This document shows, in pieces, positions 45,113-56,291 of a DNA stretch of 64,000 bases. The notes beneath the pieces are model-generated. The model was not told the DNA's origin. It was given only the letters and a program-made list of their open reading frames with translations, and searched no databases. Source of the DNA: Microbacterium telephonicum. GTDB lineage: Bacteria; Actinomycetota; Actinomycetes; Actinomycetales; Microbacteriaceae. How positions within the stretch are numbered: the stretch's first letter is position 1; each line of letters opens with the position of its first letter. A program made the position numbers and the translations under genes. Where the stretch lies: assembly GCF_003651225.1 (NCBI RefSeq), contig NZ_RCDB01000002.1, positions 620,001 to 684,000 of the forward strand, written 5' to 3'.

Positions 45113-46351
45113 ATGAGCACTCCCCGCATCGTCGTCACCGGCATCGGAGCCTCCTCGCCCATCGGCGGCACGGCCCCCGAGAGCTGGGACGCCCTCCTCG
45201 CCGGCGCGTCCGGTGCCCGCACGCTCGAGTACGAGTGGGTCGAGCAGTACAACCTGCCGGTCACCTTCGCCGCGCAGGCCGTCGTGCGCCCCGACACCGT
45301 GCTGGAGCGCCCCGTCGCCAAGCGCCTGGACCCGTCGTCCCAGTTCGCGCTCGTCGCGGCCCTGGAGGCCTGGGCGGATGCGGGTGCGCCCGATGTCGCC
45401 CCGGAACGTCTCGGCGTCGACTTCGCCACGGGCATCGGCGGCGTCTGGACCCTCCTCGACGCGTGGGACACGCTGCGGGAGAAGGGGCCCCGGCGCGTGC
45501 TGCCGATGACCGTGCCGATGCTCATGCCCAACGCGGCGGCGGGCAACCTGTCGCTGCACTTCGGCGCCCGCGCGTACGCGCGCACCGTCGCCAGCGCCTG
45601 CGCCTCGAGTACGGAGTCGATCGTCAACGCCGTCGAGCACCTGCGCGCCGGCCTCGCCGACGTCGTGATCGCCGGTGGCACCGAGGCGGCCATCCACCCC
45701 GTCACGGTCGCGTCGTTCGCCTCGATGCAGGCGCTGTCCAAGCGCAACGACTCCCCCGAGACCGCATCGCGCCCCGGCAGCATCGACCGTGACGGCTTCG
45801 TCATGGGCGAGGGAGCGGGCGTGCTCATCCTCGAGACCGAGGAGCACGCCAAGGCGCGCGGAGCCAAGATCTACGCGGAGGTGTGCGGCGGCGGCGTCAC
45901 CGCCGACTCGTACCACATCACCGCCAACGACCCCGAGGGCACCGGCGCCGCGCGCGCGGTCGAGCTGGCCCTCGCCTCCGCCGGCCGCGGTGCCGACGAG
46001 ATCACCCACATCAACGCGCACGCCACCTCCACGCCGGTCGGCGACCCGAACGAGTACGTCGCGCTGCGCGCCGTACTCGGCGACCGTCTCGACGAGATCC
46101 CCGTCTCCGCCACGAAGGCCTCCACGGGGCATCTGCTCGGCGGCACGGGCGCCCTCGAGGCGATCTTCACGGTGCTGGCCCTGCGCGACCGCGTCGCCCC
46201 GCCGACGATCAACATCACCGAGCCGGACCCCGCCGTGCCGTTCGCGCTGTCCGGCGCACCGACCCCGCTCGGCTCCGGTGCGCAGCTCGCGATCAGCAAC
46301 TCCTTCGGCTTCGGCGGCCACAACGCCGTCGCCGTGTTCGCGTCGGTGTGA
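45113..46351 (+). CDS. fabF: Beta-ketoacyl-ACP synthase II
   Basis: Elongates acyl-ACP by condensation with malonyl-ACP. It has 412 aa, with the triad Cys163 (VASACASSTES), His in NAHATSTPVGD and His in STGHLLGGTGALE. The start is ATG 45113, where STPRIVVTGIG begins. GAGG lies 13 nt upstream, a slightly long gap. It is the last gene of the fab operon, and a strong terminator follows. Confidence 0.96.
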   Translation: MSTPRIVVTGIGASSPIGGTAPESWDALLAGASGARTLEYEWVEQYNLPVTFAAQAVVRPDTVLERPVAKRLDPSSQFALVAALEAWADAGAPDVAPERLGVDFATGIGGVWTLLDAWDTLREKGPRRVLPMTVPMLMPNAAAGNLSLHFGARAYARTVASACASSTESIVNAVEHLRAGLADVVIAGGTEAAIHPVTVASFASMQALSKRNDSPETASRPGSIDRDGFVMGEGAGVLILETEEHAKARGAKIYAEVCGGGVTADSYHITANDPEGTGAARAVELALASAGRGADEITHINAHATSTPVGDPNEYVALRAVLGDRLDEIPVSATKASTGHLLGGTGALEAIFTVLALRDRVAPPTINITEPDPAVPFALSGAPTPLGSGAQLAISNSFGFGGHNAVAVFASV

Positions 46352-46372
46352 CCTCCGACGCCTGACACGAGA

Positions 46373-46407
46373 AAGACGCCCCCGGGTATGGACCCCGGGG
46401 GCGTCTT
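46373..46407 (+). terminator. Strong fab operon terminator
   Basis: Arms AAGACGCCCCCGGG and CCCGGGGGCGTCTT pair perfectly (14 bp) around 7 nt, followed by CTTC. Confidence 0.85.
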
Positions 46408-46503
46408 CTTCGGGTCGGGCGGTGCGGTCCGCGATCCCGGTCCCCGGGAAGCCATCCGAGGCCGGTACGGGCGCCCACGCGCCGCCCGAGTCGTGTGGGG
46501 TGG

Positions 46504-47010
46504 TCAGCCCACCTTGTGCAGCCAGACGACGGGCGCGTCGTCGCCGGCGTGACGGAAGGGTTCGAGCTCCTCGTCCCAGGCCGATCCGAGCGCGACCTGC
46601 AGCTCCCGCTGCAGCTCGAACGCGTCGCCGGCCGAGATCTCCATCGCGTAGCGCACGCGGTCCTCGGGGATGACGACGTTGCCGGCGGTGTCGGTCTGCG
46701 CGAAGTGGATGCCGAGGTCGGGAGTGTGCATCCAGCGTCCGCCGTCACTGCGGGGCGTGGGGTCTTCGCTCACTTCGAAGCGCAGGTGCTCCCAGCCGCG
46801 GATCGCGGTCGCCAGCGCCGCGCCGGTACCGGCCGGCCCCTCCCAGTAGAACTCCGCACGCCGGCTGCCGCCCAGCACCGGCTGGTCGGCCCAGTCGAAG
46901 TTCACGGCCGTGCCGATCGCGCGGCCCACCGCCCATTCGAGGTGCGGGCACAACGCACGCGGCGCGGAGTGGATGTAGATCACTCCACGCGCCTGAGGTG
47001 TCGCCATCAT
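46504..47010 (-). CDS. DUF3145 protein
   Basis: A 168-aa soluble protein of the actinobacterial DUF3145 family, recognised by RGVIYIHSAPRALCPHLEW at the start and VVWLHKVG at the end. The genes usually lie next to fabF in actinobacteria. The function is unknown. The start is ATG 47010 or the next ATG codon, and ACAAGGAGACG provides the ribosome site. Convergent with fabF. Confidence 0.9.
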   Translation of the reverse strand: MMATPQARGVIYIHSAPRALCPHLEWAVGRAIGTAVNFDWADQPVLGGSRRAEFYWEGPAGTGAALATAIRGWEHLRFEVSEDPTPRSDGGRWMHTPDLGIHFAQTDTAGNVVIPEDRVRYAMEISAGDAFELQRELQVALGSAWDEELEPFRHAGDDAPVVWLHKVG

Positions 47011-47102
47011 CGTCTCCTTGTTGTCCAGGTACGTCTTCCCCTACGACCTGATGCGAGACGCCGATGTGCGGCGGGCTATGCGGTTATGCGGCCATTATCG
47101 CC

Positions 47103-47146
47103 GACGGCGGCCGGGAATCACAAGCGTGTGATTCCCGGCCGCCGTC
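47103..47146. terminator. Perfect 20-bp-stem terminator after the efflux gene
   Basis: Arms at 47103-47122 and 47127-47146 pair perfectly around AGCG. It lies 10 nt past the stop of the minus-strand transporter. It also sits upstream of the DUF3145 gene, so it insulates the two. Confidence 0.85.
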
Positions 47147-47155
47147 TTGCGGTCC

Positions 47156-49539
<2,384 letters not shown>

Positions 49540-49574
49540 TATTGCACCATCTCGTAAAGAGTGCAGAAACAGCG

Positions 49575-49600
49575 GAGCGGCCGCCTCAGGACGGCCGCTC
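49575..49600 (-). terminator. Terminator after tRNA (CAT)
   Basis: Arms GAGCGGCCG and CGGCCGCTC around 8 nt, 5 nt past the tRNA 3' end on its strand. It also lies between the TetR promoter and the tRNA. Confidence 0.65.
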
Positions 49601-49605
49601 GTGCG

Positions 49606-49679
49606 TAGGGCGGGTGGGACTTGAACCCACGATCGTCGGGTTATGAGCCCGCTGCCTTGACCAGCTTGGCCACCGCCCC
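49606..49679 (-). tRNA. tRNA with CAT anticodon (Met elongator or Ile2)
   Basis: Anticodon loop CTCATAA on stem GCGGG/CCCGA, T loop TTCAAGT on stem GTGGG/CCCAC, discriminator A, CCA not encoded. The first acceptor pair reads G1-U72 and pair 27-43 is G-A. CAT can mean elongator methionine or lysidine-modified isoleucine. I cannot separate the two by eye. Confidence 0.85.
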
Positions 49680-49695
49680 CGGTGCGCGCTCCAGC

Positions 49696-50769
49696 CTACC
49701 GGTGCGTCCCGCGCGGCCTGTCGTCGTCGACGGGCGGCTCCGGCCACACCTTCGACACCGCCTCGGTGAGACGGATCGACCCGATCTTGGCCGCCGGCTC
49801 CCCGCCGCTGCCGCGCGGGATCGGGATCTCCTGGCTCTCGCTGACGACCTGCGGATGATGGCGCGCGAGCTGGAAGACGCCGATGACGGCGAGGGCACCG
49901 GCGATGACGAAGCCGACGTACGCGCCGAAGGGCGCGTTCGCGGCCTCGTGCAGCACCGTGAGGCCGATGACGATCGCCACGATGGGGTCGACGACCGTGA
50001 GGCCCGCGATGACGAGGTCGGGCGGTCCCGAGGCGTACGCGGTCTGCACGAAGTAGGCGCCCGCGCCGGTGCCGGCGATGAGGGCGACGAGACAGATCGT
50101 CGTGAGCCAATCGAAGTCGCCCGACTGGATGCGGCTGATGACGATCTTCGCGAGGGTGGCGACGAATCCGTAGATGACGCCGGCCGCGACGATGTAGAAG
50201 AGCGCGGAGGTGCGCTGGCGGAACCAGAGCCACGTGCCGCCGAGCACCACGATGACGGCGGCGAGGATGATCAGCACGGTGATCAGCTGCTGGTCGCTCA
50301 CGTCGGTGTCGGTGGCGAACAGCGCCGCGATCGTGACGAAGATGAAGATCCCGACGACGCACAGCGCGATGGCGGTGATCGAGCGCCTCGTCGGCTTGTG
50401 CCCGCTGATGCGGGCGTTGAGCAGCGTCGTGATGACCAGCGAGATCGCCCCGATCGGCTGCACGAGGATGAGCGGCGCGAACGACATCGCCGCCAGCTGG
50501 CAGACGATCGCGAGGCCCAGCATGACCGTGCCCGCCACCCACGAGGGTCGCCGGAGCAGGTTGATCAGCTGACCGCCGGTGAGCCCGGTGTTGCCCGAGA
50601 CGGCGGTGAGACGCTCGACCTTCTGCACGCCGCGGTGCTGGTACTGCGCACCGAACGACATGAAGACGGCGCCGAGGAGGGCCAGCGGGATGCCGATGAG
50701 GATGGCGGGATCCTTGAAGATGCCGACGAGCTCGTCGGTGATCTCGTCAAGCGCCATGACCGGATCCAC
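49696..50769 (-). CDS. DMT family transporter, NIPA/EamA-like
   Basis: A 357-aa protein with about nine or ten membrane helices, for example IPLALLGAVFMSFGAQYQ and LVIAGLTVVDPIVAIVIG, and a polar C-terminal tail of about 45 residues. The pattern is that of the actinobacterial DMT/magnesium-transporter-like family. The cargo is not predictable. The GTG start at 50769 is favoured over ATG 50757 because TAGTGT lies exactly 6 nt upstream. It is divergent from def with only 42 nt between start codons. Confidence 0.87.
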   Translation of the reverse strand: MDPVMALDEITDELVGIFKDPAILIGIPLALLGAVFMSFGAQYQHRGVQKVERLTAVSGNTGLTGGQLINLLRRPSWVAGTVMLGLAIVCQLAAMSFAPLILVQPIGAISLVITTLLNARISGHKPTRRSITAIALCVVGIFIFVTIAALFATDTDVSDQQLITVLIILAAVIVVLGGTWLWFRQRTSALFYIVAAGVIYGFVATLAKIVISRIQSGDFDWLTTICLVALIAGTGAGAYFVQTAYASGPPDLVIAGLTVVDPIVAIVIGLTVLHEAANAPFGAYVGFVIAGALAVIGVFQLARHHPQVVSESQEIPIPRGSGGEPAAKIGSIRLTEAVSKVWPEPPVDDDRPRGTHR

Positions 50770-50775
50770 CCCTCG

Positions 50776-50781
50776 ACACTA
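50776..50781 (-). promoter_or_regulatory. -10 box TAGTGT for leaderless DMT gene
   Basis: TAGTGT, six nucleotides (CGAGGG), then GTG. It is paired back to back with the def promoter. Confidence 0.6.
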
Positions 50782-50799
50782 TCCGCAGGTCCCGCTCGA

Positions 50800-50805
50800 T
50801 AGGCT
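50800..50805 (+). promoter_or_regulatory. -10 box TAGGCT for leaderless def
   Basis: TAGGCT, six nucleotides (CAGGAC), then GTG. Confidence 0.65.
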
Positions 50806-50811
50806 CAGGAC

Positions 50812-51378
50812 GTGGCTGTTCTCCCGATTCGCATCATGGGCGATCCCGTCCTGCACGCTCCCGCCGCCCGCGTCGACGAGGTGACCGACGAGGTCCGCAC
50901 GCTCGTGGCCGACATGTTCGACACGATGGACGCCGCCCCAGGCGTGGGCCTGGCCGCCCCGCAGGTGGGGGTGGGACTGCGGATCTACACGTACACCTAT
51001 CAGGACGACGACGGGGCGCCGTGGCGCGGCGTGATCATCAACCCGGAGCTGTGGATGGTGCCGCTCGAACCCGGTGCGCCCGACCCCGACGACGAGTCGG
51101 AGGGATGCCTCTCCTTCCCCGGCGAACGGTTCCCGCTGCGACGGTCGGAGCGCGTGCTCGTGACCGGCACCGACCTCGACGGCGCCCCGGTGCGCATCGA
51201 CGTCGACGGGTGGCGCGCGCGCATCATGCAGCACGAGTTCGACCACCTCGACGGCATCCTCTACATCGACCGGCTCGACGACGGCGACTGGAAGACCGTG
51301 CAGAAGATCTCCCGCAAGCGCGGCTGGGGCAAGCCGGGCGCGAGCTGGATGCCGGGCGTCGACAACATCGACGCCTGA
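50812..51378 (+). CDS. def: Peptide deformylase
   Basis: Removes the formyl group from the first methionine of new proteins. It has 188 aa. All three motifs are intact: GVGLAAPQV (44-52), EGCLS with metal ligand Cys99, and QHEFDHLDG with His141, catalytic Glu142 and His145. GTG 50812 is fixed by the TAGGCT box 6 nt upstream. A hairpin (51394-51423) and tRNA-Asn follow on the other strand. Confidence 0.96.
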   Translation: MAVLPIRIMGDPVLHAPAARVDEVTDEVRTLVADMFDTMDAAPGVGLAAPQVGVGLRIYTYTYQDDDGAPWRGVIINPELWMVPLEPGAPDPDDESEGCLSFPGERFPLRRSERVLVTGTDLDGAPVRIDVDGWRARIMQHEFDHLDGILYIDRLDDGDWKTVQKISRKRGWGKPGASWMPGVDNIDA

Positions 51379-51393
51379 TCCCGGGCAAAGAAG

Positions 51394-51423
51394 AACGGCC
51401 CCGAGGTGGAGCTCGGAGCCGTT
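51394..51423. terminator. Hairpin between def and tRNA-Asn
   Basis: Arms AACGGCCCCGAG and GCTCGGAGCCGTT pair with one mismatch. It serves def, and possibly the convergent tRNA-Asn. Confidence 0.6.
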
Positions 51424-51426
51424 GCG

Positions 51427-51499
51427 CTCCCCGGCTTGGACTCGAACCAAGAACCTATCGGTTAACAGCCGATTGCTCTGCCAATTGAGCTACCGAGGA
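51427..51499 (-). tRNA. tRNA-Asn (anticodon GTT)
   Basis: Acceptor TCCTCGG/CCGGGGA, D arm GCTCAATTGGCAGAGC, anticodon stem ATCGG/CCGAT with loop CTGTTAA, T loop TTCGAGT, discriminator G. CCA not encoded. Confidence 0.95.
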
Positions 51500-51584
51500 T
51501 CAGTCCGGCTTGCGCTGGACAACTCCACAAGCTTAGCAAACGTCCAGGGGTGCGCGTGACCACGGATCGCGATCGCGGCGACGG

Positions 51585-52343
51585 TCAGCGCGCCGCCCTG
51601 CCGTCGGCGTCGGGCGTCCACAGCAGTCCCGCGGTGCCTCGCCCCGAGGCGACGACGCGCCCGGCCTGCAGCACCAGCACGTCGGCGTCGAGCTCGGCGA
51701 TCGTCGTCTCGTCGTTGGTGACGAGCACGACGGCCATCCCGGCCTCCGCACGTCGGCGCAGCAGGGCGTCGCGGGCGGCCAGGCGCACCTCGACGTCGAG
51801 ATAGCCGTACGGCTCGTCGCCGACGAACAGCTTCGGGTCGAGCACGAGCGCGCGGGCCAGGGCGACGCGCTGCCGCATGCCCGAGCTCAGCTCGTAGGGA
51901 TACTTCGCAGCGGCGCCGATCGGCAGCTGCAGCTCGTCGAGCAGGCTCGCGACCCGCAGTGCGAGCGCGCGCTGGTTGACGCGGCGGTCGCGGCTCGTGA
52001 TGGGTTCGGAGATGACCTCCGAGACCGTGAGGCGCGCGGGCAGTGCCGCACCGGCCCCCTGCGGGAGGTAGCCGGTGAGGTAGCGGCGGATGCGGAGCTT
52101 GCGTCCGCCGCGGCGCAGGTCGACACCGTGCACCTCGGCTCGTCCGCCGACGACCTGCAGGGTCGGGTCATCGTCCCCCGCCAGCGCGGCGGCGAGACTC
52201 GACTTGCCCGACCCGGTGCCGCCCATGACGGCGAGGGCACCGCCGGCGGGGACCCGCACCGAGACGCCGTCGACGACACGCTCTCCGGCGCGGGCGAGGG
52301 AGAGGTCGTCGGCGCGCAGCACATCGGCGTCGGCGGGGCTCAT
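51585..52343 (-). CDS. Stand-alone ABC transporter ATP-binding protein
   Basis: A 252-aa ABC ATPase. Walker A is GGTGSGKSS (41-49), the signature is ELSSGMRQRVALARA, Walker B is KLFVGDEPYGYLD (Asp then Glu), and VLVTND is in the H-loop position with Asn instead of His. It most resembles oligopeptide/nickel-type ATPases (DppD/DppF-like). No permease or binding protein is nearby, so it is an orphan. The missing H-loop histidine may weaken hydrolysis. Divergent from the RibD-like gene. Confidence 0.85.
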   Translation of the reverse strand: MSPADADVLRADDLSLARAGERVVDGVSVRVPAGGALAVMGGTGSGKSSLAAALAGDDDPTLQVVGGRAEVHGVDLRRGGRKLRIRRYLTGYLPQGAGAALPARLTVSEVISEPITSRDRRVNQRALALRVASLLDELQLPIGAAAKYPYELSSGMRQRVALARALVLDPKLFVGDEPYGYLDVEVRLAARDALLRRRAEAGMAVVLVTNDETTIAELDADVLVLQAGRVVASGRGTAGLLWTPDADGRAAR

Positions 52344-52404
52344 GCGTTCATCCTGCCATCCGCCGACACTGGCGCGCGCCGCCGGGGCAGGCGACGATCG
52401 CCCC

Positions 52405-52962
52405 ATGGGAAAGATCGTCTACTCCGTCATCGGCTCGCTCGACGGCTTCATCGACGACGCCGAAGGCCGCTACGACTGGGCGACGCCGGGCGAAGACCTC
52501 GTCGCCGCCATCAACGACGAGCTCGCCGGCGTCGGCACGTACGTCTACGGCCGGCGCATGTACGAGCAGATGCACGTGTGGGAGACCGACCCGGAGGCGC
52601 CGACCTGGTCACCGCAGTCCGCACGGTTCGCCGAGATCTGGCAGCGCGCCGAGAAGGTGGTCTTCTCCCGGACGCTGCCGGCCGTGCAGACGACCCGCAC
52701 GCGGCTCGAACGCGAGTTCACCCCCGAGGCGCTGCGAGCCATCACCGCCGCCGCGACGGGCGACGTCACCGTCGAGGGTCCGACCCTCGCCGCGCACGCG
52801 CTGCGCGCAGGTCTGGTCGACGAGATCCACCGCTGCGTCGTCCCGGTGATCGTCGGCGGCGGGACTGCGCTGTATCCGGCGGGCCTGCGTCTGGATCTCG
52901 AGTTGACGGGCGAACGACGCTTCGACGGCGGGATCATCGCGCTGCGCTACCGCGTGCGCTGA
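52405..52962 (+). CDS. Dihydrofolate reductase family protein (RibD C-terminal type)
   Basis: A 185-aa protein of the RibD-C/YyaP group of the DHFR fold. GKIVYSVIGSLDGFIDD at the start, TYVYGRRMYEQM in the middle and VVPVIVGGGTALYP near the end are typical. It binds NADPH in relatives, but the true substrate is not known and folate reduction is unlikely. Convergent with dnaG, with the 15-bp tandem repeats between them. Confidence 0.85.
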   Translation: MGKIVYSVIGSLDGFIDDAEGRYDWATPGEDLVAAINDELAGVGTYVYGRRMYEQMHVWETDPEAPTWSPQSARFAEIWQRAEKVVFSRTLPAVQTTRTRLEREFTPEALRAITAAATGDVTVEGPTLAAHALRAGLVDEIHRCVVPVIVGGGTALYPAGLRLDLELTGERRFDGGIIALRYRVR

Positions 52963-52986
52963 ACGGCACCGCCCGCCGCATGTCCC

Positions 52987-53031
52987 GCGGATGCCGGACC
53001 AGCGGATGCCGGATTCGCGGATGCCGGCTCA
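52987..53031. repeat. Three tandem 15-bp repeats between the RibD-like gene and dnaG
   Basis: GCGGATGCCGG plus four variable bases is repeated at 52987, 53002 and 53017. The third unit includes the dnaG stop. The conserved core contains the octamer CGGATGCC that is also common elsewhere in the window. Confidence 0.75.
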
Positions 53032-54915
53032 GCGCGTCTCGACGAGCGCGGCGCGCTGGCGGTCGAGGTCGCGCAGCGCGACGCGCACCTCGCGCCCCTC
53101 GGTGGAATCGGCGGGGACGCGCTGGATCGCGCCGAGCAGTTCGTGCTTGCGACGGTCGAGGGCGCGCACCTGCAGGTGCACGCAGAGCGCGCGCGTGGAG
53201 GCGATCGCTTCGGCCTCGGTGAGGGCCGGGAACGAGCCGGTCAGCAGCTCGACGGCCAGCGACCGGTACGGCTCCCGCGTGGACTCCGCCGCCTGCGAGG
53301 CCCATCCGATGCGGGTGCGGTCGGGCTGGGCGAGCACCGCCTGACGCACCGCGTCGAGCCCGGGGTGCGTCATCGGCAGCGCGAGCGCCGCCGCGACGGC
53401 ATCCTGCTCGAGCTGATGCCCGTACTGCAGGATGCCCATGAGCGCGTCGCGCTCGGTCGCGGCATCGGCGGTGCGTGGCAGCGTCGCGAGCGTCACCCGC
53501 ACGTTCGCCTCGGCGGGCGCCTCGACGTCGGCGGCCGCGGCCGGAGCCGACCCTCCGGCGCGCGGTGCGTTCGTGCGCGCATCCTGCGGGGCACGGGAGG
53601 CGCGCGCGGCGCGCTCGACGGCCGGCGTGACCTCGGCGAGGTCGAGGCCGAGCTTTCGGGCGAGCACGCGCGTGTAGCCGGGCCGCAGCGCCGAGTCGCG
53701 GATGTCGGCGACGATCGGCGCGGCCGCGCGCAGTGCGCCCACCCGCCCTTCGACCGTGCCCAGGTCGAATCCGGCCAGCCGCTGGTCCATCACGAACTCG
53801 AACATCGGCGCCTTGGTCTCGACGAGGCTGCGCACCGCCTGGTCGCCGCGCATGAGGCGCAGATCGCACGGGTCGAGGCCGTCGGGCGCCACCGCGACAT
53901 AGGTCTGCGCGGCGAACCTCTTCTCCTCGCCGAACGCGCGCAGCGCCGCCTTCTGGCCGGCCGCATCCGGGTCGAACGTGAAGACGACCTCGCCCGCGGC
54001 CGACGCGTCGTCGCCCATGACGCGGCGCAGCACCGTGATGTGGTCGGTGCCGAACGCCGTGCCGCAGGAGGCGATCGCCGAGGTGACCCCGGCGAGATGG
54101 CAGGCCATGACGTCGGTGTAGCCCTCGACGACCACGACGCGGTGGTCGCGTGAGATGGACTTCTTGGCGAGGTCGAGCCCGTAGAGCACCTGCGCCTTCT
54201 TGTAGATCGGCGTCTCGGGGGTGTTGAGGTACTTGGGTCCCTTGTCGTCGTCGAACAGCCGCCGGGCTCCGAAGCCGATCGTCTGGCCGGTGACGTCGCG
54301 GATGGGCCAGACGACGCGCCCGCGGAACCGGTCGTAGACGCCGCGCTGACCCTGCGAGAGCAGCCCGGCGGTCGTCAGCTCCTCGTCGCTGAAGCCCTGC
54401 GCTCGCAGTGCGTCGCGCAGGCCGTTCCAGCCTTTCGGCGCGTAGCCGACGCCGAAATGGGCGGCCGCGCCCGCGTCGAACCCGCGCTCGCCGAGGAAGC
54501 GGCGTCCCGCGTCGGCCTCGGCGCTCGACAGCTGCGCACGGAACCACTCCGCCGCCGCCGTGTTGGCGGCGTACAGGCGCGTGCGCCCGCTCGTCTCGGG
54601 CGCGGGACCACCGTCCTCGTAGTGCAGCGCGAACCCGATGCGACCGGCCAGCCGCTCCACCGCCTCGGTGAACGACAGGTGGTCCATCGCCCGCAGGAAC
54701 GAGTAGACGTCGCCCGACTCGCCGCACCCGAAGCAGTGGTAGTAGCCGACCTGGGGCCGCACGTGGAAGCTCGGGCTGCGTTCGTCGTGGAAGGGACACA
54801 GGCCCTTCAGCGACCCGACTCCGGCCGACTTGAGCGCGACCCGCTCCCCCACGATGTCGGCGATGTTCGTGCGCGCCTTGACCTCTTCGACGTCGGCCTG
54901 GCGGATGCGGGCCAT
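53029..54915 (-). CDS. dnaG: DNA primase
   Basis: Makes RNA primers for replication. It has 628 aa: the N-terminal CHC2 zinc domain ([11 protein letters not shown] then [10 protein letters not shown]), the Toprim catalytic core ([16 protein letters not shown] and [12 protein letters not shown]), and a C-terminal helicase-binding domain of about 150 residues. ATG 54915 overlaps the dgt stop by one base (TGATG), so dus, dgt and dnaG form one overlapping operon. The N-terminal [13 protein letters not shown] matches the family. Confidence 0.96.
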   Translation of the reverse strand: MARIRQADVEEVKARTNIADIVGERVALKSAGVGSLKGLCPFHDERSPSFHVRPQVGYYHCFGCGESGDVYSFLRAMDHLSFTEAVERLAGRIGFALHYEDGGPAPETSGRTRLYAANTAAAEWFRAQLSSAEADAGRRFLGERGFDAGAAAHFGVGYAPKGWNGLRDALRAQGFSDEELTTAGLLSQGQRGVYDRFRGRVVWPIRDVTGQTIGFGARRLFDDDKGPKYLNTPETPIYKKAQVLYGLDLAKKSISRDHRVVVVEGYTDVMACHLAGVTSAIASCGTAFGTDHITVLRRVMGDDASAAGEVVFTFDPDAAGQKAALRAFGEEKRFAAQTYVAVAPDGLDPCDLRLMRGDQAVRSLVETKAPMFEFVMDQRLAGFDLGTVEGRVGALRAAAPIVADIRDSALRPGYTRVLARKLGLDLAEVTPAVERAARASRAPQDARTNAPRAGGSAPAAAADVEAPAEANVRVTLATLPRTADAATERDALMGILQYGHQLEQDAVAAALALPMTHPGLDAVRQAVLAQPDRTRIGWASQAAESTREPYRSLAVELLTGSFPALTEAEAIASTRALCVHLQVRALDRRKHELLGAIQRVPADSTEGREVRVALRDLDRQRAALVETR

Positions 54916-56291
54916 CAGAGGCCCTCGAGCGGTTCGGGGAGCGCGAAGTGCGGCGGGATGGTCGCCCTGCCGTCGCTGGACCACAGCCCGAGCTCGCGCA
55001 GGTCGACCGGGCCGATCAGGCGCGCGTGCCACTCGATCGCGAAGCGATCGGTGAGGGTCGCGACCTGGTCGACGACGACACGGCGACGCGCGGCATCGGA
55101 GCCGGCGGCGGCGAAGTCCTCGGCGTGGAGGGCGTCGAGGTGCTCGGGCCGCTCCCACAGCGCGGTGGCGAGCCGCTTGAGCACCCGGCGCTGCTCCTTG
55201 TAGAGCCCCTTCCGGCCGTCGATGGAGACGACGAAGGCGCCGATGACGCCCTTGAGCACCGCCATCTCGGCCTCGATCACCCGCGGCACGATCACACGGC
55301 CGCGGTAGCGGGTGAGCACGGGGCGCGCGAAGTGCTCACGGGTCGCGGCGGTCGCAGCGCGCGCGAACCGGCCGATGAGGTCGGAGGTGAGGTTCTTCAG
55401 GTGCGCGACGTCGGCGCGGGAGCCGTCGTAGCCGTCCAGCCACTCCGGCAGGAGCGTGAGCCGGTACAGCGCGTCCTCGAGCTCGTCGCGGCCGAACCCG
55501 AGCCCCACCCAGCTCTGGATCGCCGTGAGCAGCGCCTCCCGCTCGCGCGGGTCGGAGAGCCGACGCGGATCGAGGTAGCCGTTGAGGATGGCGTCCTCGA
55601 CGTCGTGCACCGAGTAGGCGATGTCGTCGGACAGGTCCATGACCTCGGCCTCGATGCACCGCAGCCGCCCCGGAGCGCCCTCGCGCAGCCAGTGGAAGAC
55701 CGCCTCGTCTTCGGGGTAGACCCCGAACTTCTGCCGGCCGCCGGGGTCGGGCACGGCGTGGTCGGCCGTCCACGGGTACTTGCACGACGCGTCGAGGCTC
55801 GCGCGGGTGAGGTTGAGGCCGAACGAGCGGCCGTCCTCGCCGATGACCTTCGGCTCGAGGCGGGACAGGATGCGCAGCGTCTGCGCGTTGCCCTCGAAGC
55901 CGCCGATGTCCTCGGCCCAGTCGTTGAGCGCCCGCTCGCCGTTGTGGCCGAACGGAGGGTGCCCGATGTCGTGGCTCAGGCACGCCGTGTCGACGACGTC
56001 GGGCGAGAGCTCCAGCGCGAGCGCGAGCTCACGGCCGACCTGCGCCACCTCGAGCGAGTGCGTGAGACGGTTGCGGGCGAAATCGGCCGGGCTCGCCGGG
56101 CTCAGCACCTGCGTCTTCGAGGCGAGGCGTCGTAGCGCCGCGGAGTGCAGCACGCGGGCGCGGTCGCGGGCGAACCCGTCGCGCTGCGAGCGGTGCTGCT
56201 CGGGGTGGAAGCGTTCGGCGTCGTGGTCGTCGTACCCGGCGGGTCGGCCGCTGGAGACCCCGGCGGCGCGGACGCCTGCCTCAGCCGCCAC
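54915..56291 (-). CDS. dgt: Deoxyguanosinetriphosphate triphosphohydrolase-like protein
   Basis: An HD-domain dNTP triphosphohydrolase of the Dgt-like type that lies next to dnaG in actinobacteria. It has 458 aa, with metal ligands in [34 protein letters not shown] (the HD pair), and [19 protein letters not shown] 56291 begins 11 nt inside the dus gene. The preceding open sequence belongs to dus in another frame. It likely sanitises or balances dNTP pools. The substrate range is not visible. Confidence 0.94.
   Translation of the reverse strand: MAAEAGVRAAGVSSGRPAGYDDHDAERFHPEQHRSQRDGFARDRARVLHSAALRRLASKTQVLSPASPADFARNRLTHSLEVAQVGRELALALELSPDVVDTACLSHDIGHPPFGHNGERALNDWAEDIGGFEGNAQTLRILSRLEPKVIGEDGRSFGLNLTRASLDASCKYPWTADHAVPDPGGRQKFGVYPEDEAVFHWLREGAPGRLRCIEAEVMDLSDDIAYSVHDVEDAILNGYLDPRRLSDPREREALLTAIQSWVGLGFGRDELEDALYRLTLLPEWLDGYDGSRADVAHLKNLTSDLIGRFARAATAATREHFARPVLTRYRGRVIVPRVIEAEMAVLKGVIGAFVVSIDGRKGLYKEQRRVLKRLATALWERPEHLDALHAEDFAAAGSDAARRRVVVDQVATLTDRFAIEWHARLIGPVDLRELGLWSSDGRATIPPHFALPEPLEGL

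Noticed and set aside
54916..55158. Upstream extension of dnaG
   Set aside because: The extra residues are dgt sequence in another frame; ATG 54915 begins the conserved primase start.
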